This document shows, piece by piece, positions 44,341-56,029 of a stretch of 64,000 nucleotides of DNA. The translations under genes and the position numbers were made by a program. The number at the start of each line of letters is the position of its first letter. Position 1 is the stretch's first letter. Below the pieces are notes generated by a model. That model was not told the DNA's origin. It saw nothing but the letters and a program-made list of their open reading frames with translations, and searched no databases. This DNA comes from Epiperipatus broadwayi (Eukaryota; Onychophora; Udeonychophora; Euonychophora; Peripatidae). The stretch lies in assembly GCA_028023455.1 (NCBI GenBank), contig JAQFVV010000017.1, positions 4,990,098 to 5,054,097 on the forward strand, written 5' to 3'.

Positions 44341-47300
44341 ACCATTAATTAATAACTAAAATAATACATCCTATCCATTAAACAAAATATAACCTGTATT
44401 TAATGTTCTCCCACCATGCTTATTAAACAATAATATGGATGTGTGCATGTGTAAAGTATTAGTTATAAGATGCAATGTAAGTGCTTAATTGAATGTAAAT
44501 TCTGGATCAACAAAACTACAGAGATCTTGTTAACTTACAAAACTTCATAATATTTATTTACAAACAAAAATAGGATATATTTAAACATAAAATAAATTTT
44601 TAAACAATTTAGAAAAGAAAAAATTTCAATATAGAAAGATATTAAAAAAATGAAAAATGCCCATAAATTACTTGGATATCTCTATGTATTTACAGTTTCT
44701 ATGTCTATGTCTATGATGATTATAATTAAAAAAATGCTTAATTAAAAATGAGATTGCTAACCCTAAATAAATTTAACTGCAACCTCAGATATAATATGCG
44801 ATTTTAATTGTGAAAAAATATAATGATCAAACAACCCAGAATATGATAGCAAATAATAATAGAATACTATTTTAAAAAGGGTTAGTCATTTATTCAGTAT
44901 ATATTAAGAAATATTATTAGTAACGTATAGATATAATTAGTCATATCATGTGGCAAAATATTTCATATCAGTGGCTTTAAAAAACAATAATAAAAAAATC
45001 TCTTACCGTTAAATATTCTAGTGAAGCACTTAATTGTTTGCACATATTTCAATCCCACATCTCTCAGTAGAACATAAATCATCTAAACTTTATTTTTAAA
45101 AAAATAGACTTTTCAACCTATCCCCCCTCCCCTACGCTCTTGATATTTTCATATATTGGATTGTTCCCTGTATAATTAGCAATAGCTTTTTCCAAATATA
45201 AGATGAGATAAGAAATAAAAAAAAAAAATACAGATTGATATAATAAAAAATAAAACATAATTTACATTTTCCTCTTTCTACAAAGTTCTTATGGTTGATG
45301 TATTTTTTAAATAGATGTTGAAGAAATCCAGTTTAATTTGATAGAGCATCCTGAAGGTATTTCAGTGGGCAGTTAGTAGTTCGGTGTTACTCATCCCATA
45401 GATTTTTATCCTGTGTAAATCTCAACTTCTCAGGCAATTTAACTGCAGACAATCATATTTTTATATTTATATGGCCATAATGGATAGGAAGAATGCTTCA
45501 CCCCGATGACAATTAACCTCTTTAGCCAACGTATTTCATACTTGAACTATATATATACAACTTTACATAAATTTATAGGTAGTTTGCATCTAATAAAATA
45601 TTTTTATAGACAGAATAAAACTAACTCAACTGTTCTAATTTCTTTTTTCCAGTTCCTTTTAAACAAAAAATCAGGTTACTTTTCTTTTTTAAAAATTTAA
45701 ATTGATAATTATTTCCACTTATCTATCAAATAAATCAGATTAATGTTCCATTCATTTCTTTTACTTTTTATCCAAATATCGAGTTAATTAAGAAAAAATG
45801 TCTATTTTGTAGAATATAAAAATAATCCTTCTGATAAAAAAACTAGACCTGTCCTCTCTTTATTGCTGAGCAAAAAGTAGCAGACGATTTTTTAATTGTT
45901 TCCTTTTTATCTTGGTGCTCTTTCTATTGTTTAAAAACCAGCATTTCAGCATTTAAAATATTTTTTACATTGATTCATTAAAAAATAACAAAACAATTTA
46001 TAAATATAAATTTATAATATTACCCTCTTATCTCTCTTATATTTAAATTATTGATTTATTTTCTATTGTTATAATTATTGTTTTTTTAAGTCATTGTCAA
46101 TTTAATTAACGCAATACTAATGATCAACATATATATATACAACTATGTACAACTTTTTTATTAATATTGACATTTTCTTAGTAATTACTAATATATGTGT
46201 GTGCGTTTTTATGGTCAATTACCCATTATTCTTAAGTACTTAGTAAGTAGTTATTACACTGTTGAAAGAAAAATATAAAAACATTTTTTCAAAAGTGCTC
46301 CATCAAAAACCTTTTATTTATCTTTCTACTTGCTAATTAAAAAATATTCCATTATCTCAGATGGCTTTAGGTATGTTGTTGGGGTAGCAATTTTTAGCTA
46401 CCTTCACAATTCCCCTCCCCTACACAAGATCAAAATTTTGCTTATAAATCCAAATTTTATCTTCTTATGGTTGTAAAGCATGTACATTTTGGGTATATTA
46501 AACTTCCTTGTGATCTGTGAAAAAATCATACACTGACTTTCTTTCATTTCCTTCAATCTCTCAATTTCAAATACCTGTTCTGGCATTCACTCTCTCGATA
46601 ATTACCTATCATCCCAAGTGAGAACCTATCTTAGGGCAATATATATATATTTTTGCTGTCTAATTTTATGGTGTGAACCTGACCACCTATGTATCTCTAT
46701 AATATCCTTGTTCACTAATCTTTCTCCTGCTCTTTTTAGAGACTTACCAGATTTTGAGGACTACGTGAACTAGAGTATCCATTGCCATATGTGGATAGAC
46801 TCAAAAAAATGAGGTCAGTTCTAAGGTATACCAGTATGTCTACTGAAGCATATCCTTATAAATACAATATTTTAATTATTACAACCCTAACAACATTTTT
46901 TTTGATGTTCCCTCACTTTTTCTTAACTTCATTATCATTTCTACTGCTAACTATTAATTGGTGATAAAATTATTTATTTCATACTATTTTATAGATTGAC
47001 CAATATGTGGTATCAATATATCTTACATTGTATGTATCTTTAATCTCTCCATTCATATTTAACCCAAAACATTAGGATCTGTCTGTTTTACTACATCTGA
47101 TCCCTTCATTGATCATAAAATTTCTTATACTTGTTTTCTTGGGGGTTTTGTTTTGATAGTGAGTCCATACAAGTACTCAGTCTTTATCTGAAATCTATAT
47201 GGTTTTTCCTTCTCATTCTTCTCAGTTTTGCTTTATTATGTAACACTTCATGAGTTTTTTTCTTTTTTAACCACTTAAGTATCTATGTCATGATGTACTA

Positions 47301-47548
47301 TGGTGGGTAATTATATATATATATCCATACAAATGGTATTGTTGATTCATAGTATTATTGTGTTGAAATGACTTAATATTGATGACTTAGTTCACATGTG
47401 TATGAATCTTTGCTCCAACTGACTTTTAACATTGTTTTGAACATTGACATCACCATTAACTATTTTACATATATACAATAATTTGATCCATGTTCCCTAG
47501 TGTTTCTTTTGCTTCTTAAAAGTGGGGAACACAACCTCAAATTCCTTT
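44341..47548. other. Long AT-rich stretch, nothing recognised
   Basis: Searched for LINE, Gag, tRNA-like and hammerhead motifs on both strands; none convincing. Short open frames are in low-complexity sequence. Confidence 0.45.
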
Positions 47549-48061
47549 TTAGTTTGGTTTCTGCTGTATCCTGGGTAAGTTATTACTACACCCTGGTTTA
47601 TTATATTTTTCTGGAAGGTCAATAGGGTTTATTTTAGCTCTATCATCCCTTGTCTGATTCTGGTTAAGGGATGGAGGGTGTTGTGGTGATTTACCCTTCC
47701 AGTGGTTGGGGTTACTATTACCTCTCCACCTCTTATAATTGATCGTGTTCATGGTAAGCTCCTCATTTCTTTTTTCTGGAGTCCGGTTAGATAAATTAGC
47801 ATAACTTAAATCTATGCTATTAAGCAACTCTGCAACTTGTTCAATGCTTTTGGCATTAGTGTATAAAAGTGACTGCTCTATCCTCAAAGGCAAGTTCTTC
47901 TTAATTATCCTTATAATTGCAGTCTCGCTTAGGTGGTAAGTGTCAAGCGTTTGCAGCTTGCTAACCTGGTGATGGAAAAACTTAGTCATGGTTTCCCCTG
48001 GTGCTGGTTTGTATCTTTCTTGCCTTGGATCTAAAAACACTACATCTAGACCCAACCTCAT
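47549..48061 (-). pseudogene. Gag-like fragment of an LTR retrotransposon
   Basis: An uninterrupted 170-residue frame. GETMTKFFHHQVSKL and IIRIIKKNLPLRIEQSLLYT, then SIEQVAELLNSID, follow the pattern of Ty3/Gypsy capsids (ESVxxFxxR, IxxGLxxxxRxxL, SxxELxxxA). After it comes a basic, Asn/Pro/Gln-rich tail (RWRGNSNPNHWKGK). No CCHC knuckle is visible. The frame begins exactly where a family A end lies (48062-48110), so the N-terminus is truncated, and no pol follows. Confidence 0.6.
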
Positions 48062-48110
48062 TCAATTGTATAGCATAGGAAATGGTGATCATGTAATGTT
48101 TCAACAATTT
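48062..48110 (+). mobile_element. Family A terminal fragment
   Basis: Agcataggaaatggtgatca followed by tgtaatgtttcaacaattta, the fixed 3' end of the family, abutting the Gag fragment. Confidence 0.6.
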
Positions 48111-48150
48111 ATATTAGTATAACATATATATATACATTGTATATATATAT

Positions 48151-48600
48151 TGGAATATGTCCATCATCTAATATGAGTATTAAATGTCTTTAGAAATTTT
48201 TTTAACTTTATTTAGATATTCCAAATACATTCAACTGGTGGGTATAGCACACCGGTTAGTATATACACAACATTTCAAGATATATTATTCTCTTCTCTTT
48301 TTTGGGTGATGCCAGCCTGTCCAGTGACAGTACTAGCATGGGAATTGAATCTGAACCCTTGGATTCTTGACTATTGAATTTTAAGGTAATGATCTAACCA
48401 ACTGAGCCATCCTTTCACTGGTCAGGCCAGCAACTCATGAAAAAGAGGGGAGAATAATCCTTTTCAAAACCTTGTGCATATACTAACCTGTTTGATGTGC
48501 TATTACTAACAGTCGAATGTTTTTGGAATATTTAAATAAAAAGTTAAATTTTTCTAAAGACATTCAATACTCATATTAGATGATGGAAATAGTCCAATAT
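48151..48600. mobile_element. Palindromic element with tRNA-like apex
   Basis: Arms of about 120 bp (48151-48272 and 48474-48600) are inverted: attggaatatgtccatcatc ... against gatgatggaaatagtccaat, and ggtatagcacaccggttag against ctaacctgtttgatgtgcta. Pairing continues inward (attattctcttctctttttt / aaaaagaggggagaataat). The apex, on the minus strand, has a perfect A box TGGCTCAGTTGG (48398-48409) and a B-box-like GGTTCAGATTC (48347-48357) 41 nt apart, the normal tRNA spacing. No hammerhead core. Confidence 0.8.
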
Positions 48601-48868
48601 ATAAATACAATTAAAACACCATCATCACAAACCTTTAGGCAATACATATATACATAGACATAAATGGGGTTTTTTTTACTTTTAAAAATTGTTGCCATCT
48701 AAATTCTCATTTAAAAAAATAGATTTTAAGAGTATATGAAAAATGACAAATGATGTACAAAGTACAAGAGATAGAAATTTGTTGGGAGTTAGTAAGCAGA
48801 AAATTATATAAGAAATTTTGTAAATGTATCTAAGAGTTTGTTTTAATTTACTGAAATATATATGTCAA

Positions 48869-48947
48869 GCGTTGGTGGTCGAGAGGTCAGCACAGCTGCC
48901 TTACAAGCAGTTGTACTGGGTTAGCAGGTTTGCTTCCTGACTGATGC
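48869..48947 (+). mobile_element. Class-II-tRNA SINE (family C)
   Basis: GCGTTGG...CTGATGC acceptor, gtcgagaggtcag, GCTGC/GCAGT around cTTACAA. Possible short target duplication (ttactgaaa at 48849 and 48975). Confidence 0.8.
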
Positions 48948-49034
48948 TATGACACATGAGAAAAAAAGAAAATTACTGAAAATATTTAGAGCGCTGCTAC
49001 AAAAAAAAGTGTGGTGCTATTTAATAACTCCAGT

Positions 49035-49955
49035 TAATTACTTTAATTAAAGGGGATTTGAACCCAGACTTTCAAGCTCCCTATAGTCATCCACTATCCA
49101 ATATAACAGATACACATGACCACATACATGTAAAAAAGATAAATGATCTCCAATATGCATATTTTATGGAACCAACACTCATCAGTTGGTCTGGATCATC
49201 ATCTTCCACACACACACACACACATATATATATATAATCAGTGCTTGGTTTATATTAAGCAAATCTGTACACTTTAATGGACAGGTTTCAATTCTCTCCA
49301 CTCTTCAGCCATCCATATCACTGAAAATATGATAATGGAATGCTCAGGGCCCTTGATGATGCCAATATTATAGTCATATCCATGTGGACCTTTAGTCAAC
49401 ATGATCCCTTTTATTTCGGTACTTAATACATCCATTTAGACTGAGTTCAAATCTCCTTTAATTACAATTAAAGTATATATATATATTATATTCGTATTCA
49501 ATATTATATATTTAGCCTGTATTTTGCCCATCTCTCTTCTGTGTATTTAAATCAATGCATTAAGTTCCTACATAAGAGGGGTCAGATTGTCTTAAAGTCG
49601 TCATGGGTATGACTATAATGTTGGCATCAACAAAAGCCCTGAGCATTCCATCATTACATTTTCAGTGATATGAATGGCGGAAGAGTTGGAGAATGAAGAA
49701 AATTGAAATCTGTCCATTAAAATTTGAAGATTTTCTATCTTAATATAAACCGAGCACTGATTATATGTGTGTGTGGGAGATGATGATCTGGACCAACTGA
49801 TGAGTGCTAGTTCAGCATGAAATACATCTATTGGAGATCATTTATTTTTTTCACATATATGTGGTCATGAGTATTGGTTATATTGAATAGAGTGGATGAC
49901 TATAGAGAGCTTGAAAGTCTGGGTTCAAATCCCCTTTAATTATATCTAGTTAAGT
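49035..49955. mobile_element. Family D head-to-head palindrome, longest
   Basis: A minus copy (about 49035-49440) faces a plus copy (about 49545-49955) with a spacer of about 100 bp. The outer ends mirror (ttaaaggggatttgaaccca / gggttcaaatcccctttaa). Each copy includes the 5' block (ttcatcattacattttcagtg), the ribozyme and the B-box-like end. The minus ribozyme has TAAAA for GAAA; the plus one is near-intact. A (CA)n tract lies at 49208-49223. Confidence 0.87.
49783..49841 (+). ncRNA. Hammerhead ribozyme, family D, near-intact
   Basis: CCAA (49793-49796) / TTGG (49831-49834), then an internal loop and ATGATC (49783-49788) / GATCAT (49836-49841), six pairs. CTGATGA 49797-49803. Helix II GTGCT/AGCAT (G.T outermost), loop AGTTC. 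GAAA 49819-49822. Cut predicted after A49830. One helix III pair is mismatched. Confidence 0.72.
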
Positions 49956-51109
49956 ATAGACACTATACCTGAATTTAATAATTACTTTAAATAGAGTTAC
50001 TACTATCTACTACTTGATGCTTGATGTATTGCTTGTAACTTCATATGAAGTTGAGGTACTTAAAGTAGCAAGTCTCATAGGCCATGGATAAGAACCAGAG
50101 TCTGACAAGGAATTTCTTTCCAAATTTTCCACCTGTTGCAAATGAAAATTTATTTTTCAGAGAGAAATATAGTATAAAATTTTCCTGCCTAATATGACGT
50201 CATGTGGCAAATGGCTTTTAAAGCTAAATATTTAAGATTGTTTATAACATGCAAAAATCCTTCAAAACATAAAAATAGGATTTAAATCTCATTCTTGTTT
50301 TTGAAATTTAAATATAACGTGAAACTAATCGTACTACATGTTGTTTTTTTTAATTAAAACAAAAACCTGATTTTATTTCAGTCATATGTTAATAATACAT
50401 CTATAATGTTCTTATTAGTAATTCAAAGCAGTAACCAATCAGGGAAACTAAAGCAGATTTGAAAAGCCATCAGTAAATGTTAAATCAAATGACTAACAAT
50501 CCTCGAAGGCTTAAAATTAAATCAATTTTAACGAAACAAGTCAAGAGCATATAAGAAATGTGATGAATTTAAAGGTTTGAAACCTCTACTATTTTCTATT
50601 TCTTAAAAAGATAAATTACTCCACAGCTAGAATAATATAATTTATAGTTTATTAAAATCAAAGGTCGCACACAAGCCAATAGTGCCTTGCAGTCAAAGTG
50701 GATCAGTTAAAAAAATAATTATAATTCTGAAGTAAAACAGGAATCCAAGGTTATCATGAGTTTAAAAAAAAAAAAAAGATAATAGAACATGAAGTAATTC
50801 AGAAATATAAGTAAATGGTTTGTGGGTGGAAAATAAGGACACCTTAAGGAATAGATCATGAATTTTATGAATGAATTATAACTGGTGAACAATTTGTAGA
50901 ATAATTTCAGTGCTTTTTAATATTATTATTAATAACATCTATATGACATATAAATAAATATATAAGAAAGTATGTGTATATATTTACTTGTATATAATTA
51001 TAAATATGCGTACACTGTGTTTAAGCATGTTCTCCAACAACAACAAAATAGATTTAGTTACTATATATGCAATTAAAAGTCTAAAAATTTATAATACATA
51101 AAAGGAAAC
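49956..51109. other. Nothing recognised
   Basis: AT-rich, no family repeat or coding signal seen. Confidence 0.5.
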
Positions 51110-51412
51110 GCATCGTAGCAAACTCTCCAGATAGTTGTGCCCCCTAGTGCGAGCCATAGTAATCAATTGATGCTAGAAGGTTTGTGAATAAAATCCCTAC
51201 CTAGTGCCTACACATACAATATCCCAATACTAGTTTCTAGCTTGTGGTTTTCATCAGTGAGGAGTTTTGGATCTGAGAGCACTGCACCTAGATCTTAGAA
51301 TCTAATACAACTCTTCAGCACCTATGTTTTACCTATTTAATTTGCTACTATTTTAACAGCTTGTGTAAGCATAGAAAATAGTGACCGTGTGATGTTATTT
51401 AGGAAACATACA
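51110..51412 (-). mobile_element. Family A element, minus
   Basis: Gcaaactctccagatagttg ... aatcaattgatgctagaagg, ribozyme, then ggatctgagagcactgcacc and a terminal agtgaccgtgtgatgttatt. The ends are not a clear arm pair. Confidence 0.8.
51219..51275 (-). ncRNA. Hammerhead ribozyme, family A, GUA triplet
   Basis: Minus strand CTGATGA (51251-51257), GAAAC (51233-51237), TAGTA: the cleavage-site base is A, permitted by the NUH rule. Helix I TCCTCA/TTGGGA has one mismatch. Helix II AAC/GCT is weak. Confidence 0.55.
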
Positions 51413-51544
51413 CAGTTATTGGACGTGTAGTAGAGCGTTAATTTAAACTTTCATTAAATGTAAATAATTCAAAAATATTTCACTGCGATAATTAACAAAT
51501 GTTAAATTTAAAAAGTTCCAATGAACGTAATGGCAGTCTTATGT

Positions 51545-51666
51545 GTTCAAGTGTATCAGTGTTATGAGATAGTGTGGAGAGTGGTGGGTCGTGTGAAAGT
51601 CTGTGCTCATATACCCTAATATTACATATATAAACACAGGTATATAATAAGCCTGTGTGTTTCAGT
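51545..51666 (+). mobile_element. Family D tail fragment
   Basis: Caagtgtatcagtgttatga ... gaaagtctgtgctcatatac ... aagcctgtgtgtttcagtta. No ribozyme part. Confidence 0.7.
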
Positions 51667-51715
51667 TACAATATTAAATTGATAGATGAATTATTTACCT
51701 TTTACGATATTATTT

Positions 51716-51853
51716 AAAAAGAAATGAAATATGTCAAGCATTGGTGGTCGAGAGGTCAGCGACAGCTGCTTTACAAGCAGTTGTCCCGGGTTAGCGGGTT
51801 CGCTTCCCGGCTGATGCTATGACACAAGAGAAAAAAAGAAATGAAATATGTCA
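51716..51853 (+). mobile_element. Class-II-tRNA SINE (family C) with 21-bp target duplication
   Basis: A 21-bp exact direct repeat flanks the element: 51716-51736 and 51833-51853, reading aaaaagaaatgaaatatgtc plus a. The tRNA part (51738-51817) folds completely: acceptor GCATTGG/CTGATGC (two G.U), D stem GTCG/CGAC, anticodon stem GCTGC/GCAGT, loop TTTACAA (UAC at anticodon positions), 12-nt variable region, T stem four pairs. Only ctatgacacaagag follows, so this is an almost pure tRNA retroposon of about 95 bp. Confidence 0.88.
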
Positions 51854-51924
51854 GTATTAAATTTTATGAAATTAATATCTCTATAATGATTTAGCGAAAG
51901 AATGTCACCAGCTACTTAAATATA

Positions 51925-52072
51925 AGGATAATATTCAACAAATATCTTTTCTGTTTACCTCCAAAGGGAATCAACAGATACGCATAATTGCCAAAATAAG
52001 GATAATATTCAACAAATATCTTTTCTGTTTACCTCCAAAAGGGAATCAACAGATACGCATAATTGCCAAAAT
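51925..52072 (+). repeat. 74-bp tandem duplication
   Basis: Aggataatattcaacaaata ... cgcataattgccaaaata occurs twice, period 74, nearly identical. Confidence 0.9.
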
Positions 52073-52164
52073 AGAATAATAATACAAAGCAACTAAAAGA
52101 AGCCTAATTCTTAAAAACAAAATAAAACAAATGTTAATGGAATAAAAAAATTTTAAAATCTGTA

Positions 52165-52245
52165 TTGATTGTATAAGACGAAGTGGATGACCTAAGAAAG
52201 CTCGAAAGCCTGGATTCAAATCCCCTGTAATTGCATCTAATCTTT
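52165..52245 (+). mobile_element. Family D tail fragment
   Basis: Gaagtggatgacctaagaaa then gctcgaaagcctggattcaa and atcccctgtaattgcat, the B-box-like end of family D. Confidence 0.65.
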
Positions 52246-52654
52246 CCAACCGAAAATAATATCACCAAAACAGTTTTACTATTATAAATTTTATCAATTC
52301 AAAGACGGAATCACATGACGAAATTCTACTAAATGGCTAAAATTTTATACTAAAGAAATAAAGTTAAAGGAATTTCGGGCAAAAATTTTATATAAAGATG
52401 TATGTCAAAGTGAAACAGTTTAAGGCGGGGCATCCTAAAGCTTCAGAAAATTTTAAATGTAGTGATGTGATGTGATACATTATTGCTTCTTCTTTCTCAG
52501 AGTCAGGAATCTCTCAGTCACTATGCCCAGAGAAATCTGTTAGTCACCTACCCCCCCCCCTTTTCCATTCCATCACCCTATGTTTTTTCCATATTCTTCT
52601 CTATCCTGTTCCATCCCATTTTCACAACATTATCTTTGTCCACTCTATGACCTT
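52246..52654. other. Nothing recognised
   Basis: Includes a run of ten C at about 52551. No other feature. Confidence 0.5.
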
Positions 52655-53275
52655 TTCTCCAAGCAATATCGCCACCTAGTGCAAGACATAATAATCAATG
52701 GATGCTAGAAGGTTAGTGAGGGCATTACAATTCCTATCTAGTGTCTGCTCATCCGATATTCCCAGACTAATTTCTAGCTTATAGCTTTCAACAGCAAGGA
52801 GCCTTGGATATGAGAGTGCTACACTTGGATCTTGTATTTAATGCAATTTTCCAGAAGTCATCTTTTAACTTTTTAGTTAATTATAAATCTATGAGCCCAA
52901 ACTGAAAACACAAAATGTTTTCAATCCAAGCTAATTCTCTTGTATAGTCATACAAATCTGAAGTCAATTCAATGATTTATATATATTAGTATGTTTGATT
53001 TTTTAATAACCACAGTCATCAACATCCTTTGGTTAGAATTGGTATTAATCCACCATAACACCACAGATCACTATTTCTTTAACACAGCAGCAACTTTCTC
53101 CATACAGCAGTGCCACCCACTGCAACCATAGTAATCAATGGATGCTGTAGGATTTGTGCATCAAACCCCTATCTAGTAGCTATTTATCCAATATCCCCAG
53201 ACTAGTTTCTAGCTATGGGCTTTCATCAGTGTTGAACCTTGAATCTGAGAGCACCACATCTAGATCTTTGGAATG
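52655..53275 (-). mobile_element. Two adjacent family A copies, minus
   Basis: Copy 1 (52655 to about 52995) has CTGTTGA for CTGATGA and GAAAT for GAAAC, so it is broken. Copy 2 (about 53040-53275) keeps CTGATGA (53223-53229), GAAAC and TAGTC with TGGGGA, but its helix I partner (TTCAACA) no longer pairs. Helix II of copy 2 is AGC/GCT. Confidence 0.75.
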
Positions 53276-53624
53276 AAGGTAACTGAGAAAGCAATATCCA
53301 TACTATTAATCTGAAGTTCTGTATTCACAAAATTCACTTGATAACTAAAATATATTATTACATAATACATGTATTGATTCATAGATGGCACTGCATGCAT
53401 CCTGGTAAGAGAATGAATCTTCTTTTACCAGGATGCACTTTATACTATCTGAGCACAATGTACAGTATGGAAATAGAATCCAGTCAACATTTCACTAGCA
53501 CACACTATTTTAGTTTTAATAAAAATTGATCTCATATCTTTAAACTGGCTAAATGCAAGTTACAAATTTTTCACTGAGATTCTAGTAAATTATATAATAT
53601 TAATTCACTATTCGTGGTTCCAAA
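53276..53624. other. Nothing recognised
   Basis: No feature supported. Confidence 0.4.
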
Positions 53625-53722
53625 GTCGTAAGCTTGTGTTTAAGACCTGTAGAGGTTCCTATCTTTGCAGTTTTAGCGCATACTCTTGAGGTTCACAACC
53701 TTAATAAAATTATAATGTAAGA
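53625..53722 (-). mobile_element. Family E fragment
   Basis: Cgtaagcttgtgtttaagac then ctgtagaggttcc and gcgcatactcttgaggttc, one arm and part of the core of family E. Confidence 0.7.
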
Positions 53723-54334
53723 CTTCTGGGATCTTTAAACAAATGAGATTGTCTATTAAATTGTAAGAAACACATGGTGAAATAATAGAACAAAAGATAT
53801 GATAAATTGTGATTAATAATGATCAAATGTTACTGTTCGCTTGAAATTATTGGCTAGATATCGAAACCTATCTCTAGATAAAAAATACATATTTAAATAA
53901 TCCTTGACTGCTACTTGTTGAAAATCTCTTTCTATCTTATATTTTCCAATTTTTTATCAACTTATCTTGCAAGTTTTGAAACATTTCAAACTCCTGTTCA
54001 AAATTTTTTATATCTATCTTACAGTTATTTTTTCTTTCTGATGGCCTACTATTATTCCTTGCATGTTATTCAAGAATATGCTTTTAGCTAATCCAAGATA
54101 AGGGCAAAATAAGACTTTGATCTTATTTTGAAGCCAACATATAATAGTGGTGCTTTGAACAGGATCTTTTTAAATTCTTTTCATTGTAGTTACTCAAGTC
54201 TTCTCACAATATGACAAAAATATATATCTGTTAAATACAATTCTTAGATTGCATAGTTCTGTTTATAAAAAACTGTCTCTGTTTTTTCTTTAACTGTCCT
54301 GTTTATTTTTTCTACTATATATATAGTAAATAAA
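53723..54334. other. Nothing recognised
   Basis: AT-rich, no feature supported. Confidence 0.5.
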
Positions 54335-54985
54335 GTCAAGTCATACACCACATGATTTAACTTGATAAGCTTGTATTTTATAAAATAAAATAATAGTGTG
54401 CTAATAGCTCTAATCAAGCTTTATCGATAAATGCCACAAGAAAAAGCATTTAAAAATCTCTATCTAGAAACATTTCCAAACAACTCAAAGCCAACACTTA
54501 TCTAATACATATTAAATAGAAAATCTGAAAATTTCAGACACTTGTATGTCTTCTAATCCATCTATCTAACTTAAATAGCTGCGTGGGTCTGAAAACTCTT
54601 CAGCCATACCATATATTAATAATCTTTGCAATATAAAATTGCTTTAGACTTAAAAGCAAAACTATATTAGTAAATAAAATCAAGTCATATATCTTATGAC
54701 TTAACTTGATACGCTTATATTTTATAAAATAAAATAAGTGCTGGCTTTGAGTTGGTATTTTGGATCTAGTGTCCGAAATATCCCAGTGCCTCACTGAGGA
54801 TAGCCAATAGCTTGAAACCATTTTGGAGATGGGGATGTTTCTAGATAGAGATTTTTAAATGCTTTATCTTGTAGAATTTATTGATAAAGCTTGCTTAGAG
54901 CTACTAGCATGCTCATTATTTTATAAAATACAAGCTTATCAAGTTAAGTCACCTGATGTATAACTGCTTAACTACTTCTTATTTG
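54335..54985. mobile_element. Family H foldback with hammerhead-like core in the loop
   Basis: Arms about 54350-54480 and 54830-54975 are inverted (acttgataagcttgtatttt ... tctatctagaaacatttcc against ggggatgtttctagataga ... aaaatacaagcttatcaagt). Within the left part a direct sub-copy recurs near 54680-54735. The loop carries CTGAGGA (54794-54800; position 7 is free), helix II AGC/GCT, GAAAC (54814-54818), then CATTTT where CGGTC is expected. Distal helix I ATCCC/GGGAT is kept. The ribozyme is probably inactive at the cleavage triplet. Confidence 0.75.
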
Positions 54986-55164
54986 CTACTTTTTCAGTCA
55001 TAGTTTATAGTTCTAAGTAATTAGTAAATAAAATGACAATATCAGGAAACCAAATCCCAAATTTATTTCTAATGAAAAATTAGGATGTGAAAGATGAACG
55101 TATAAAGATGAAAATTTATTTGCAAATAAGTTAGATTTCATGTGAATGGCTATATATTAAAATC

Positions 55165-55405
55165 CACAAGTAATAATTATAAATTTATTTAAACGCGCAT
55201 TGATTAAGTAAGTAATATTTACTAAGGTTGTAACCTCAAGAATGTGCACATAAAAATGTGATAGTAGAGACCTCTACAGGTCTTAACCACAAGCTTACGT
55301 TTTGGAAGAAAAGAGGGAAATTTTTCTTTATTTCAACTTACTTTCTATATAAATAGGTGAAGCTGAAGTGGTTAGATCTGAGAGTGTGAAGCTATTCAAT
55401 ACTAT
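55165..55405 (+). mobile_element. Family E copy, plus
   Basis: Aatttatttaaacgcgcatt then agtaatatttactaaggttg, aaccacaagcttacg, ataaataggtgaagctgaag. Inverted relative to 56030-56290, about 620 bp away. Confidence 0.75.
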
Positions 55406-55627
55406 TATATGGTTAATTGCTTAAAAAATTATGTAATGTTCAAGCACCCAAATGGTCAGTTAAACACAGCAATTTCACTCAAGCTTGGAGCTTTTTTCTG
55501 CTATATCTGGCGTAAGATTGATTCAAGAATATTTAGTTCTAAAATCAACTCAATCATTGCAATAAATTCAGAGAGTATAAAAATTTGCTATAAAAAATTG
55601 AATCATTCATAATGTTTAATCACTTCA

Positions 55628-55765
55628 ATGCCCTGCTTGGTTTGACATAGAAAGTAGTGTCTGGCTTGTGATCAGAGGTCCCAGGAAAGATTCTGGTACT
55701 CCCAGGTCTAGCGCTCGAACTTCTTATGAACTCCCGAGTAATAAAGCTATATGTCTTTTTTTAAT
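55628..55765 (+). mobile_element. SINE family B, single copy
   Basis: Tctggcttgtgatcagaggt then cccaggaaagattctggtac, cttatgaactcccgagtaat, aaagctatatgtctttttt. A tRNA-Pro-like head (anticodon region decayed) and the family tail. It lies between two inverted family E copies. Confidence 0.75.
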
Positions 55766-56029
55766 CACTACAAACGTAATACAACTCTGTTTCATATTTT
55801 CTTTAAAATAAATTTTGTTTCCATTAAAAGTATACTATAGATTAAGATAAAATAATTAATAAAAATCAACAAATTAAAAACAAACAATAAAATGAACAAA
55901 AAATCGTTCTAAGATTAATTAATAGAATTCAAAAGATACAAAACGGGTTCATATTAATAGACTAGCATTTACAAACAAATATTCTGGCAAATATAATTAA
56001 ATGGTTGTGGATATGATTACACTTCTCAT

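Noticed and set aside
51738-51817. Functional tRNA gene
   Set aside because: Flanked by a 21-bp target duplication, dispersed relatives nearby, no T-run terminator, odd anticodon.
55409-55612. Open frame MVNCLKNYVMF...
   Set aside because: Starts at the edge of a family E copy, 67 residues, no motif or coding signature.
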